A stretch of DNA of 64,000 bases from Mesodorylaimus sp. YZB2_4 (Eukaryota > Nematoda > Enoplea > Dorylaimida > Dorylaimidae). Under the pieces are notes generated by a model. That model was not told the origin of the DNA. It searched no databases and saw only the letters and a program-made list of their open reading frames with translations. The position numbers were made by a program, and so were the translations under genes. The stretch lies in NCBI GenBank assembly GCA_030248295.1, contig JASANH010001374.1:1240001-1304000 (forward strand), given 5' to 3'. Below are positions 35,054-47,407 of the stretch, piece by piece (position 1 is the first letter of the stretch; each line of letters starts with the position of its first letter).

Positions 35054-38000
35054 CTATTGCGGAATCTGCGGTGCCTTGCGAGCTGGAATGGGCGGCGGAA
35101 CGGCGGGGCAGGCCGGCGGGGCGTAGTTGGGCGGCCGCGGCGGGACTGGCGGCTGACTGGGCGCCATCCACGGATCGGTCGGAGTGCCGTCGACACTCGC
35201 TGGCTGCTGCCCCGACGGTCTCGGCGGGGGCGGAGGGGCCCCGTTCGATGGCGATCCCTTATCTGAAATACAACACTCGTAAGTAAAGAAGATTTGTGCG
35301 CCAATACAACGCCAGTTTCCACCAAATACTGAAAGCGCCCCTCCACAGGAGGAGAGCCCACCAGCACTCCGACTCACCTGCCCAGACGGGCGGCGGCTGC
35401 TCGGGCCAGACCTCGGGGGGCGCCGAGTAGAACTTGCTGCCACCAACTGATCGAGTCTGAAGGAAGTCCGCCCAGTCGTCCTCCGCTGGCGAGGCAGCAC
35501 TGGCCGCCGTCGACGGCCACGGCGGGGTCCTTTCCTTGGCTCGCTGCTCTTGCAATTCGGCAATCATTACTTCGGCCTCCTCCGGTGTCCGAGCACTGTA
35601 TCGTTTCACATTCACTGGAAGACCGATGCCACCAGTGGCCATCTGGAATATTAGGTCAGCTGGACGAGGCCCTCGCAACTCCCACAAAGCCCACTTACCG
35701 AGTACGGCCTGACCACCTGTTGCGGCGATGAACTCCTGGCAGCAACGTCGTCGTCCCAGGTCGGATATTGCTGCCCAGCCACCGCCCCCTCGGCATTCGT
35801 AGGGGAACCAGCCTTGGCAGTCGGTGGCGGGGGTCGTTTGGGAGGAGCCGCAGGACGAGGGGGCGGGGCCTTGACGGCATCGGGCGGCTGTCTAGTCGGT
35901 GTCGTACGACCGGACCCCGACGACGGCACTGAGACTGTGTCCGTCGGTGCGGCCTGCGCTCCTGTCACTGAACTGGCGACCACTTCGCTTTCTTCATCTG
36001 AGAACAGCCCCCTCTCAACTCTGCTCCTTCAATAGGACTGGTCAGGGCCGACCCCCACTTACCATCCAATTCATCATACTGCGCGGCGTCGTCACGCAAC
36101 AAACTGTAATTGCCGTCGCCCTCCACCATCCATCGCGACTGTTTCAGTTCGCGCTCGCACTCTTCTTCCCAATGCGGCGATTTCAGTCTGACCGAAATTA
36201 CTTCGTTTCCCACCTGAAAATAAGGAAACACTCTTTGCTTGGGCGCGAAATGGGGGCACCGACCCAGAATCACACTCGGCCCACCCGGGCGACACGGCCG
36301 CCAGTCACCCGAGAACACGATGGCCCAGTCACTCGCCCGCCTGCTCGGACTGTTATGCCTGGTCCTCGGTCCGCCTCCGTCGACCGCACTGCCCTGGGCC
36401 AGATGGGGTAAGTGAGCAGAGGCCCAGCCCCAACCGCAAACACCATTCAGCCGTTTCAGAGGAACGAACCATGGACTGCACGACTCGGCCGGGTCAGTGC
36501 CACACAGTCAACCAACGCGAACGCATTCCCAAACCCTGCCGACAAGAACCGACCACATCGCCCGCCCCTCGCAACCAAACACGGATCGCCTGCCCGCTCG
36601 GGTGCGAAACGGCCGGACGTCTTAGCGTGACTGTCAAACGACCCTACCCCAACGAGGTGTGCGTCAATTTCTACACGTACGGCCACTACTACAGCGAGAC
36701 CGACAAGGACTGGTACTTCTGGATAACACAGCCCTGCGTGGCCAACCTGACCACCTGGTGCCAGTTCAACGACGGCAAACAGGGTGTGCCCTTCTCCATC
36801 ACTGTCTAACATGCCTTAGTAAACTTGCTTACCCTGACTCCGTCCATGCTCAGCGCCGCCAAGGCCATGTCCCCGTCGCTGAATATCAACCACATGTCGT
36901 CGCCCACGAACTTGACCAGCAGCACCTGCACGCCCAGCTCGGACGACTTTTGCAGCACGCCGTCCATCAGCTCGGGCGGGAATCCCTCTCCCTGGCCCCG
37001 ACTCGGCACGCTGACCAAGACGGTGGCGTCCGGGGGGCCCGTGCGGGTCACTATGGAATGGAACACCTCCTCCCTCCTCTTCTCGTCCACCTCTCGCACG
37101 TCCACGTCGAATATAGCACCCACCGGCCTGCAAACGAGTCTCGTACTCCCTCGCCGCCCTCGCCGCCCTCACCTCCTCCACCACTCACCTGTGATCCGAC
37201 GTCTTCAGCTCGGCCCTTCCGTAATAGACCAGGCGGCACCTGCCCTCGTCCGCCACTGCCGTGCTCGGATCGGCTACGGCCGAGGCGGGATCGGCCGCGT
37301 TGACCCTGACCGGCGCGAACGTGGCCCGTTGCCACCACAGCACCCGGTCAGTCCAGGCTGGCGTGCGACATTTCTCAGACGTGTCGTAGTCGTCCGAGAA
37401 CGTGTCGTACTTGTAAGTGGGCGCGAACGTCAGGGGGCCCTCCCTGAACCCTTGAAACACCTGCAACACCTACGATGTCAACAAGCCATCCTTCCCTCCC
37501 CCCCGCCCAGACTTACATTGCCAGCGTTCTTCTGCACGGTCAACTGATCTGCGGCGATCATGGGCTCGAAATTGCCCTCTCTGACCAACTGTTTCACCTC
37601 GTCCCCGCTCAGATCGATTCGATAGTTGAAATCGCCCAGCCAAAAGACGAAATCGTGCGAAAACACACCCCGCCCCTGTCAAGTAAACCAGACACATGTA
37701 CCAACAGACAACCCCCTTGCCAGGCACTCACCATCGGAAACTGAATCTTCTTGCAAATTTCGGCGAAATCGTTGTTCCGATCGATGACCTCCTTCTGGCC
37801 AGCGGCGAAGTGGGAACAGAGAAAACAGAAGGAGGTCGAGTAGACGGTGAGTCGAATGGCCACGCCGCCCTTGTTGCCCGTCGCCCCGCCCAAGCCCGTC
37901 TTGACAGTGTCGGTCGCCACCTCCCTGCAATGTCGGACATGACCCCTGGCCAGTCTAGCCCGGCCAAACACTCACTTGATGAACGGCGCCAGGTGAGGCC

Positions 38001-40708
38001 GCACGAACACGAACAAGCACACTCCGACCAGCTGCACCGAGTGAATAAGTATGTGCTTGTGATCCCGCGACACCACTTTCCTCAACGCCTCCGACCACAG
38101 CTTCTGGTTGCTCGTACTGGCGCTGACGATATTGCTGGCGTTCAGATCCACGATCTCCTCCAATCCGATCACGAATATGTCAGCGGGCGCGGCCAGATCG
38201 TCGTCCGGCGTAGTCAGGTCCACTAAAAAGGAGACCACCAACTCGCAGCACACCTCAGGGCGGCGAGGGCCAGCACGTACCCAAGGACGGCCTCGTCGAC
38301 TTGACGGGCAGGTCCAGCAACCAGTCGGCCAGCGATTGATCGCGTCTGAACACCACGCTGTTGAACCGTTGCCCACCGTTCACATTCCACGTGCCGCAGA
38401 AAATGCGGATCTTCCTGGGCATGGTCATCTCGTCCGCCCGTTGCACCACCGCGGCCAGCACGCTAGGACAGGCTGAAAATGAGGAATAGGGAACAGGAGA
38501 TCCTTCCAGCAGCCGGGGCCGCAACACCCACTGCCCCATTACCTGTGATCCAGGAAGTGCCTGTTCAAACGGACGAGCGTGAACTCAGCACACACCCTCG
38601 GCCAGCCACTCGACTTACCTTGCAGCAGGCTGACCGGCAGCAGCGCCCTGGCCCGATCGTACAAGTCCGAGTTCAGGCCCGTGCCCAGCAGGAATATGTC
38701 CATGGCCTCCTGCTTCGAGCCGTCCATGAAATTGTTCTGAATGGTGCGCGTGACCGAGCGAGAGGCGTCCTTCACCTGAACAGAACTGGGGACGTGGCTG
38801 GCACACAAGTCGAGAGGCCTTGATTACCTTCGATTTGCCTTCCAAGGCCCCCGTCCCCGCGTAGATCTTGCTGCACTGATCGCCATTCGTCGTCCACAAC
38901 TGCTTGTAGATTTCCTCGAATCGTGAACGGAAATTGGGCATCTGCGGTTTGTCGACCAAGTCCAATGCTTGCAACTGAAGAGTCAATGTTTGCAAGGCGA
39001 AGAAGGCTTGGGCCGAATTCGTTCGATCCAAGCAGTCCAGACAATTCGTCCTCAGCACGCCAGTTTGTTGCCTGCAAAACAGTAATAGCATTTCTCAAAT
39101 CAATTCTCTCAGCGCACGGCTTACCTCAAAATTTCGTTTCCTCGTGCGTGAAAGAATCCGAATTTGTGCCAATCATTTTTGACCTTGTCCCAGAGGTGTA
39201 CCAAATTCTGAGGACGATTGTTGGCTCGCACCAGCGCGTGATAATCGAACGGTACGTAAAGAGTGTCGTCGCAGTGACACGAATTTTCGTGATGAGTCTA
39301 GAATTGGGGAGATTTGAAACAGGAACAAATCTAGCAACCAGTTTACCTTGAATGATTGACTGAGCACTTTCTCGCCTTCCTTCACGCCCAGCAAGTTGAC
39401 CACGACCACTTCGCCGTAGTATTTCTTCATCAACTTCAAATGCCTGAATCGAAAATGGTCGAGCAGCCAGCTAAGAAGCAGCAGTTGTGTTCGCACCTGT
39501 CGTAGGCGGGGGCCGACGCCTCGAAGCCTCTGCACATCTTGACCTTGTGCGAGCCGACCTGGACACCCGGTTGTTCCCAGAACAAGGGCACTGATCCTCG
39601 GGTTTGAACGAACGACACCACGTTTTCATCGAAATATATAACCTGGAACAGACATCGATCACACTCGTCTTGTGCACACGCCTGCGCTCACCTGCTCAGT
39701 TTCCACAAAATTAGCCACGTGGCCGTTGTCGTTGACACCCCTGACATTGAATCGTGTGCCCATCCGCTCGCAGCTCAGTCGGGATATCAAACAGGCCTTG
39801 GCCGTCTTGTGGCCCACATACACCGTTTTGATGTCCACGCCCCCGCAAACGCATCTCAACAACCACTTGCTCGTGTTGATGCCGTACCGTTGCAGATGCA
39901 AATGAAGGGTCCGATTCCTGGAAACGAACCAATGAAAAAAGGGACCCGAATGAGCCACAAACACTCACCAAAAGAAACGACTGTCGGTGATTTGACCTTG
40001 GAATCGCTTCTGAGCGCATACACTCACATCGATCAACGACTCTTCCTTGGCCGACCACGTGAAATAAAACGTACCGCTGCTCACAAATTTTTGAATCTAA
40101 GGGCATAAATCAGGTGCAAAAAGGGCAACTTAGAGACTAAGTCGCGGCTATTACCTCGGCAACGCGATCATCCAACGCCAACGAGCCTTGGACGCCAGGC
40201 GGTAACGGAGCCCACATGGGCAAAAATTGAACGCCAGTAATCCGTTGGACATCGCATTCTTCGATCTTGCCCACCGAAACGCACGCAGTGACCAGGCACA
40301 AGTACTGCAGCATATGACCATTGTCTGAAAAAGGAATTGTCACGTACAGTCGCGGCCAGTATTCTCCGGGCCATACTTCCGTGCAATTGCAGAACGCCCA
40401 AACAGCCGTAACCATCCGCAACTTTGGTGTATTGCTTTTTGAAGTCTTCGCATTCTTTGCTAACTAAAAGACACATAAAAAAAATAGAAGTCGGAGAGAC
40501 TCATTTCCGAAAATCACACAAAGACGCGACAAAACATAGAAGTTAGACCGGTTCATTCCCGAAAATGATAGTTCTTACTCAAGGAAGCCACAACATTCGA
40601 CTCGAAGAGTAAAAATTCTTCGCTAATCCTCGTGTTCTCTAATATTAAGCTGTACGGGGCGCCTTGAATGTGTTTGTGATAAACTCGATAATTCCGACCG
40701 ACAGCCAT
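35054..40708 (-). CDS. SYNJ: Synaptojanin, Sac1/5-phosphatase
   Basis: Synaptojanin removes phosphates from PI(4,5)P2 to uncoat endocytic vesicles, especially at synapses. The start ([16 protein letters not shown]) leads into a Sac1 domain with [18 protein letters not shown] and catalytic [11 protein letters not shown]. The inositol 5-phosphatase has [55 protein letters not shown] and TSDHR. An RRM-like DUF1866 domain ([11 protein letters not shown]) is split by a 618-base intron (36832-36214) and resumes [17 protein letters not shown] proline-rich tail follows ([23 protein letters not shown]), ending at 35054 ([10 protein letters not shown]), where SH3 partners bind. The big intron hosts a gene on the other strand. 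Confidence 0.93.
36320..36809 (+). CDS. Small secreted cysteine-containing protein nested in synaptojanin intron
   Basis: Two exons (36320-36407, 36460-36809) encode a signal peptide ([19 protein letters not shown]) and a ~115-residue mature chain with eight cysteines ([21 protein letters not shown]) and aromatic-rich [17 protein letters not shown]. No family recognised. The gene lies wholly in the 618-base intron of synaptojanin on the opposite strand, with ~100 bases of possible promoter. Intact splice sites, signal peptide and frame argue that it is real. Confidence 0.7.
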
Positions 40709-41143
40709 TTCAACCGAATTCTTTCGAATCGAGTGTAGAGTCCAGTCTGAAATAGGAATGAGATGGCCAGGCTAACTAAATTGCTGGCACGGCACAATAC
40801 CTGGACAAGAATATGCTAGTTAAGAAAGAGATCCCATGGAACCGATCAATACCAGAAATGGCGAGGCGACTGCGAGGGACGACCCCCGCCGCCCGTCCTA
40901 CAGTACTCTCACCGCCCTCGCACCCTCCGCGCACACACTCCGCAGGTGCAAGCCGCCGACGACAAAAAGCGCTAAATTCAAATTTATGACACTAAAAGCC
41001 TTCTTTTAGAATGTTTGTTGCAGCTCGTACGATTCAGTCATTTGACACGTTTGACACAATTTATAAACTATAACTGGTTGTACAATTAATATGCGCTACG
41101 CGTTATTGCCTGCTAATGTAGGTGTATAGAAAGGAGGGTCCGG
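40709..41143. other. Spacer upstream of synaptojanin
   Basis: No gene recognised. Likely holds the synaptojanin promoter and the 3' end of the adenylate-kinase-like transcript. Confidence 0.35.
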
Positions 41144-43223
41144 TCAGGTCACTGAGGTCACCACGGAGATGGTGTGCTGGTTGTTGGTCGAGTGGTTGAG
41201 CGACTCGGCACCACTGGCATCCGTCGTGCTGTCGGCGGGTTCGGGATCGACTACTTTGGCTGGCCGGGACGAGCCGTTCTCGTGGGCGGGCTGGTCGGCC
41301 GTGAGATAGCAGAAGGCTATCTTCTTGCACAGTTCCGTGTTGTCGGCCGTCTGGGCCCCAGTTGCCGGCCGAGTGATGGTGCCGGGGGTCGAGTCGGGGC
41401 CCCCGCCCGTGGGGAACAGGCACACCTCGTTGCTGGTGGTCGTGATGGCCTTGAATCGCCTGCGGAACGGCTTCCCCTTCACCGTGGTCGATTTGATGCG
41501 GATGAACTGGTCCAGGTAGTACTCCTTTATCTCCAGGAAGTTGATCTTCCTCGGCACCTCCTGCAACACACTCCATGTGTCGAGGGCGAGAGGGCGGGGG
41601 GACTCACCGTGTCCATCCTCGTGTTCAGGCAGTCGAGTATGATCAGGTGGTTGGGCGCGGAAGACGCCGTGCGTTTCACGTACATGGCCACCGCCCTGAT
41701 CATGTTCTCCTGCAAGCAAGGCGCTGCCAGTCGGCCCGCACAGGCCGGGACACACTCACCATGCTGTCGTTCTTATTGCCGATAATGGCGCTGAGGCTGA
41801 CCTTGAGCATTTTGTAGTAGAGGGTGTCCAGTCCTTCCACTTGTTCTTCGTCTGCGAGCACTGGTGTCAGTGGGTGAGTGCAGGGGGGCTGGGGCACTTA
41901 CTGAAGGCGAACAGAAGCACGGTGCGACCTGTGTGTTTGCTGGGAAAGTTATTCTCGCGGAAGAACTCGTACATTCGTTTCCATACGAACTCCTTCTGCA
42001 TGGGGGCCACGTGGATGGTGGCCACCCGACTCGTCTCCGCGAAGTAGGCGATGAACGGGTCGGCGCAGCTCTGGTACAGGTCCTGCCTCCTCTGAAATGG
42101 GAGTGGTCAGGGTGGAGGCTCTGGTACAGGTCCTGCCTCCTCTGAAATAAGTCTGGTCAGGGTGGGGCTCTCGTACAGGTCCCGCCTTCTCCAAGGTGGG
42201 CCGGGTCACAGTGGGTGGGGGAGCTCTGGCACAGGTCCAGTCACAGTGGGTTGGTGTCGGGCACAAGTCCTGCCTCCCCCCAAGGCGGGCCGAGTCAAAG
42301 TGGGTTTGGGGGTCTCGCGTACCTTCATCCTGTTCGAGTCCATTTCGTCGCTGCCCTCGGAGAAGAGGCTTTTGTTTTTGTCGTCCTTGGCCTTTTCCTT
42401 GTCCTTCGGCGCGTCTCCGTCCTCATCGCTGGACGAGGGCGCGCTGGGCTTGTCGCCCACTGGCTTATTGAACTTCATGGCGATGCCTGGCGCCACGTAG
42501 GCGCCCGACATTTTGTCCTCGGTGACCACGAGGTTCAGGGCGAACAGGACGGGGAACTGAAAGGGAGAAGCCTAGCCTCGGCTGACATCAGGGCTCGAGC
42601 GAGCACGCACCCTGCGCTCAAAGTCGGCCATCTCCTTGCGGATGTCCGGCTTGTTGAAATTCTCGAGTCGGAGTATGGTGTGCATGTTGGGCACGATATC
42701 GATCAGGAACATGCGCTGCGAGTTGGTCGTGAGTCGGGCGGCGGCCAGGTTCAGCACCCACTCCAGGTTGAGCATGCTCGGATCGGTCTGCGTGAAACGA
42801 GCGCACGTTAGGCCGCGCCTGGGCGGGCGGGGGACGCACCTGGAGCAGGTCCTTGATCTCCTGCGTGGTCTGCACCGTGTTGGCCACCTTGTTGGGCAGG
42901 TAGGAGAGCACGATGTCCTCCGTCGTCACCACCGTGAAATTGAAGGCCGCCACGATCTCCTCGACCAGCAGGCCTTTCATGGAGAACGGGCCTCCTGAAA
43001 CGCGTCCTGTTCAGGCCGTCCTGGCCCGCCCCGCCCACTTACCGAACACGAAGATGATGTTGTGGCCTCCGTCCTGGTACTTCCTCACCCCGCTGCCCGA
43101 GCTCACTTGTATCTTGGGCGGCGGGGCGGTCAGGGCAGCCAGTTCCTGCTCGTTCTCGGCCACTGCCGAGGAAGCACCCGGGTGACCAATGGTCTTGGGC
43201 AATACGCTGGTGGCGCAACCCAT
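41144..43223 (-). CDS. Lipid-anchored adenylate-kinase-like protein
   Basis: The protein starts MGCATSVLP, a myristoylation site with an adjacent cysteine for palmitoylation, so it is probably membrane-tethered. The core resembles adenylate/nucleoside kinases. The P-loop region is FVFGGPFSMKGLLVEEI, where canonical enzymes have GGPGSGKGT, followed by FTVVTTEDIVLSYL in place of the STGDLLR strand. A second half has charged insertions (SSDEDGDAPKDKEKAKDD), VATIHVAPMQKEFVWKRMYEFF and LIILDCLNTRMDT. The tail is low-complexity. About eight exons. The altered P-loop makes catalysis doubtful; a scaffold role is possible. I am fairly sure of the fold relationship, not of activity. Confidence 0.6.
42068..42300. 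repeat. 50-base tandem repeat overlapping a 3' splice site
   Basis: CTGGTACAGGTCCTGCC recurs at 42071 and 42121 with an exact 50-base period. A third copy at ~42170 and weaker ones to ~42290 follow. On the minus (coding) strand each of the first two units contains TTTCAG followed by the same first 20-odd bases of the exon. Confidence 0.8.
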
Positions 43224-43685
43224 CCTGCCACTAATCCGATCCGATCACACGGGCATTGCGGCAAGAGCGGATAATGGATAATTTGTTTGGCCGCTCTTCT
43301 CGCCACTCGTCAGCCTCACTCGCTACGCACTGCCGTCCCGCTTACACGGGCGTGACACTGTTGCCCCGGGTTACGCGCCCGAGAACCATTCTCACTCTCG
43401 GCCGTGATAAGGCCGCGGGTGGCGCCGAGATGGTCACGAGCCTCGCGCCTCCCTCGGGCATAAATATAGCCGGCCTCCCCTTTAAAGGGCAGGCACTCGT
43501 AAAGAAAATAATGAGCTGCCCTTGACCAACAACTTGCTCCAAGAGCACCCACAGCACCATACGCTATTTCAAATCTCCCGCCCGTTCCACTGCCTATGAC
43601 AACACTGGCGCATTAGTCTGCTACCCGGCGCCAAACTGCAAGTCTTAAGAATTTTGAATTTGTCGCCCATTGGGACTATTTATCT
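43224..43685. other. Spacer upstream of adenylate-kinase-like gene
   Basis: Has an AT-rich ATAAATATA stretch near 43460. No gene seen. The TSD copy ATTTATCT of the fold-back element occupies 43678-43685. Confidence 0.35.
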
Positions 43686-44512
43686 CATGGCTATACTATC
43701 GAGTTTACAGGCTCGCATTGTTAGAAACCGGTTGTAGGACTCTGCTCTCCTTACACTAGTCTCGCCCCCTCACCAATCGATACAACAGCCGCATCGGAAG
43801 AACCTAGGTATCTGGGCGGTTTGGGAGATATTTTGAAAATTCTTACGCAAAAGTTATCAGCTGTGAGAGCTGTATTGAAAAATCTCATTTTACTTTACAC
43901 TGCTAGGTTTTGTGTAACACATTTGAATTTCCCGCTCGGGCGCCTGAGCATCATTAGCACTATCCGATTTCAGTGTCGGGACGCTCGATGTCCGCTAGCG
44001 GGCGCCAAGAACCTATCTTTCGATCTTTTTATCAATGTCTTTCACGATCGAGTGGAAATAACCATTTCTGTTCTAACCATTTCTGTTCTGAGATTCGGCG
44101 GAGGTCCAGTAGTTTTGATATGTTGGTTTAGATTTCTAATAACTGCGATAGCTGCGATAGCGATATATTGATTTGCTTGCATCTTGTCCTTGGCGCCCGC
44201 TAGCGGACATCGAGCGTCCCGACACTGAAATCGGATAGTGCTAATGATGCTCAGGCGCCCGAGCGGGAAATTCAAATGTGTTACACAAAACCTAGCAGTG
44301 TAAAGTAAAATGAGATTTTTCAATACAGCTCTCACAGCTGATAACTTTTGCGTAAGAATTTTCAAAATATCTCCCAAACCGCCCAGATACCTAGGTTCTT
44401 CCGATGCGGCTGTTGTATCGATTGGCGAGGGGGCGAGACTAGTGTAAGGAGAGCCGAGTCCTACAACCGGTTTCTAACAATGCGAGCCTGTAAACTCGAT
44501 AGTATAGCCATG
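43686..44512. mobile_element. Fold-back/MITE-like element with 8-base TSD
   Basis: Inverted repeats of 324 bases each (43686-44009 and 44189-44512) mirror one another without indels around a 179-base spacer. The ends read CATGGCTATACT. The direct repeat ATTTATCT flanks the element on both sides (43678-43685 and 44513-44520). No coding frame of note; open frames in the arms are mirror copies. An 8-base duplication is the size made by hAT and Zisupton-type transposases, so it is probably a non-autonomous element mobilised in trans. Its ends do not resemble those of the 8-kb element. Confidence 0.88.
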
Positions 44513-44520
44513 ATTTATCT

Positions 44521-45269
44521 AGTTCATTCTATTCGTGATTGGCGGCTAGCGAATGGAGGGGTTATATAAGAAATATTTTCAGAGCTTCCCATGAGATTTG
44601 AGGATTACCTACACACCTGCGTCCCACTGTATTGCAGCGACCCCTACCCGACTTGACTGCCTCTGACCCCCCGCCGAGCTGTTTTTATGCGCGTGAGACG
44701 ATTCGGTCCGTCCGAAAGAATTGATTTGCGCCTGGCCAAAATTTTTTAAATGGTGCCAAAATATATTTGACTCGCCAACAAATGCCAAGTCAGAGTCCCC
44801 TGATGACTATCCGACTTAATTGTAAGAAATCCATCTTCAATGGCGATTGCATCGAACGGTTCCCGTTTTCGCTTTATTGAACATCTATTTCTCTAAAACC
44901 TAAAAAATTTCCCAATTTTTTCCAAACTTTAGAAGAAAGTGGCGAAAAATTTGTGTGAAAACTGTACTGTAATGTGGTCCAATGTTATGCAGTTATATGG
45001 CGCAAATAATCATTAGCTAGCCTCGCTTGCTTTTGTGAGAATCTAAATCATAGGCCTTTGAAGTTACTCAAGGAGAGGTGGCCATTTTAGAGCCCGAAAA
45101 CCCTATTGCGTGTTCATCCTTCGGTCTGGTCGCTAGACTAGCCGTAGCGTGCGTGTCATCAGTCCTCATTCCTACTTTCAGGAGTTGCCAACGCTGGTTT
45201 TCGGTTCGTGTCCCTCTGGCCATCGCTTGTTTATCAATTCGGAGGATTTCACCTTCGGACTTTGCAGAA
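44521..45269. other. Spacer upstream of Twinkle
   Basis: No gene recognised. In particular no trace of a primase-like domain in frame with Twinkle. A TTTGCAG acceptor sits just before the Twinkle ATG, so a non-coding leader exon may be here. Confidence 0.4.
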
Positions 45270-47382
45270 ATGAAGTGTGTGCGTGTGGTTTATTCTCATT
45301 GCCGTCAAACCCTTTGCCGATCGTATTCGTCGGGTCAAAGCGCATGGCAGCCCCTCGATAGCCCGATCTCAGCGGACGATCCCGGCAAGTCGTCGGAGAC
45401 CCTGGATATTCCGTCCTCGCCGGACGACCGTGCCAAGCCGTCGAAGCCCGTGCCAACTCGAGCACAAACAGTGGCGAACGTGGTGACCCCGTGTGGGTTG
45501 ATGAAGGAGACGATGGATGATCTGTACGGCAGCAACGGCACGGTGGGTGTGGCCGGAGTAAGTTCTGCTGCGAGCACTGTTTGCCAATTGTGCGTCAAGT
45601 CGATTTTAGTGGAAACGATTCGCCTTACTCAACGATTATTTGCACGGGTTCCGTTTGGGCGAGCTGACTGTGCTGACCGGACCGACGGGCAGCGGCAAGA
45701 CAACTTTCCTCAGCGAGTACTCGTTGGACTTGGCCGAGCAGGGGGTCAACACCCTCTGGTGCAACTTCGAACTCAAGAACTCCCGTCTCTGCGCCATGAT
45801 GATCAGACAACTGTACTCGACTGCGTAAGTTGGGACATTCGCACTTTCTGGCCACTCTTTTTGCACTGGCCGCACTTTGCAGCTCGAAACCGTTGGACCC
45901 GATGACCACCGAGCCCGAGGCCATGGCCAAAATGATAGAAGGCATGGGCCGCAAGGCGCCCATCTTGTTCACCACGTTCGCCGGGGCCACGCGAGTCGAC
46001 AGGGTGATCGAGGTGAGTGCGATCGAGGGGCTCGTCTCATCACTGACACCCTCTTTTTCAGACCGTACTCGCCCAACACAAATTGAGTCCCCTGCAGCAC
46101 GTGGTCGTCGACAACCTGCAATTCATGCTGGGCACCTCGCCATCGTCCAATCCATTCCTGGCGCAAGACGCGGTGTTCGGCATGTTTCGAAGTCTCGCCA
46201 CCACCCGCAACATCCACGTCACCATGGTCGTGCACCCCAGGAAGGTGAGTGCAGTTTGCCTGCTGGTCCGGCTTCCCACCCTTTGTATGGGCGCGGGGAA
46301 AGGAAGGGCTTGCGTGGAAAGCTGTGACCCCCTGTGAATCAAGTACGGGACAAGGTGCACATGCCAAGGGGTCATTGCATGCCATTCCTTCGCGGCGAAT
46401 GGACTTTAAAATTAGTCACTGGAGTTGATTCACCAGAATGACTTTCTGTGCTCTGAAAAGATAGCAGCGCTTAAAAACACCTTGTATTCTGGCAGAATGG
46501 TATCTGGGTGCTGCATGTCCAAACCATATGCCTTATTTTGGGGCAGGTGACACCCGCGAGTCTAGCTCTCATCCCCTGCACCAAACAAGTGCAGCCAAAT
46601 CGAAGTTAGAGCGAGTGAACTGCGGGGGCAGAGGCAGCTGGCAGCAGGCGAAGTCTCGTCTCGCGGTCGGAGTCGATGGGGGCACAGACTGCGTGGCCAT
46701 AGCATCAGCGGGTTTCCTAGATCGACAGTTGCACTTCTGAGGAATATTTCCGCCATCCTAAGCTCCAGGTAGCCTGCCAGTGGGAGATTCGGTTCCCCTC
46801 TGTTCCACTGCGCCCGATCCCATGTGTTCTCTTCGCGGCACCAGTGCAGTGCCTCTTGTGGACGACGACGCATCAGACACAGTCACTCCGAGTGTGGGCA
46901 GAGGGGAGGTTACTTGGTTTGTGTATATGCAACTTCCCCGCCATTTTCGAATGGACTGTTTTGGGCAAACAACTATTTCTGGCTACTTTCACACAATTCC
47001 ATGCAACCTGCTGGCCCTAACTGATTATTCAAATGAGCGCACAAATGTGTTCCGTTTTAGTTTGCCGAGTCGGAGGTCAATCAGGAACTGAGCGTGCACT
47101 CTCTCTACGGCGGTGCCAAGGCGGCCCAGGAGGCTGACAATATTTTATTGATCCAAATTCGACGCACCGAACGGGAGTATTTCAACAAGTACCTACAGGT
47201 CAGTCGGGCCATTCTCGGCTTCCATCATGGACAATCTCCCGTTTCAGATCGCCAAGAATCGTTATTTCGGTGACACTTATTTGGGAGACCGGATGCAGCT
47301 GACGTACCACAAGGCCAGCCAAAGGCACAGTCTGTCGTGGAGAAAGGACGAGGCCCGCGGTGGTCTCACCAAGGAACCATAG
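45270..47382 (+). CDS. TWNK: Twinkle mitochondrial DNA helicase, helicase core only
   Basis: Exons are 45270-45557, 45610-45824, 45883-46012, 46062-46244, 47061-47198 and 47248-47382. The N-terminus is basic and lacks acids ([19 protein letters not shown]), fitting a mitochondrial presequence. A disordered linker follows, then the RecA-like helicase: [21 protein letters not shown] (Walker A), [23 protein letters not shown] (Walker B), [28 protein letters not shown] and AKNRYFGD. Twinkle unwinds mtDNA at the replication fork. The primase-like N-terminal half present in most animals is missing, so the protein is ~360 residues. An 816-base intron (46245-47060) contains nothing I recognise. It converges with the PTR gene; the stops are 25 bases apart. 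Confidence 0.88.
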
Positions 47383-47407
47383 CACTGATATTGCCTTTCG
47401 TGATTTC

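Noticed and set aside
43821-44171. 116-residue open frame and its mirror at 44042-44377
   Set aside because: The two are copies within the arms of the fold-back element; no known domain.
44005-44188. Palindromic assembly artefact at the fold-back element
   Set aside because: The exact 8-base direct repeat outside the arms is the mark of transposition, not of a chimeric join.
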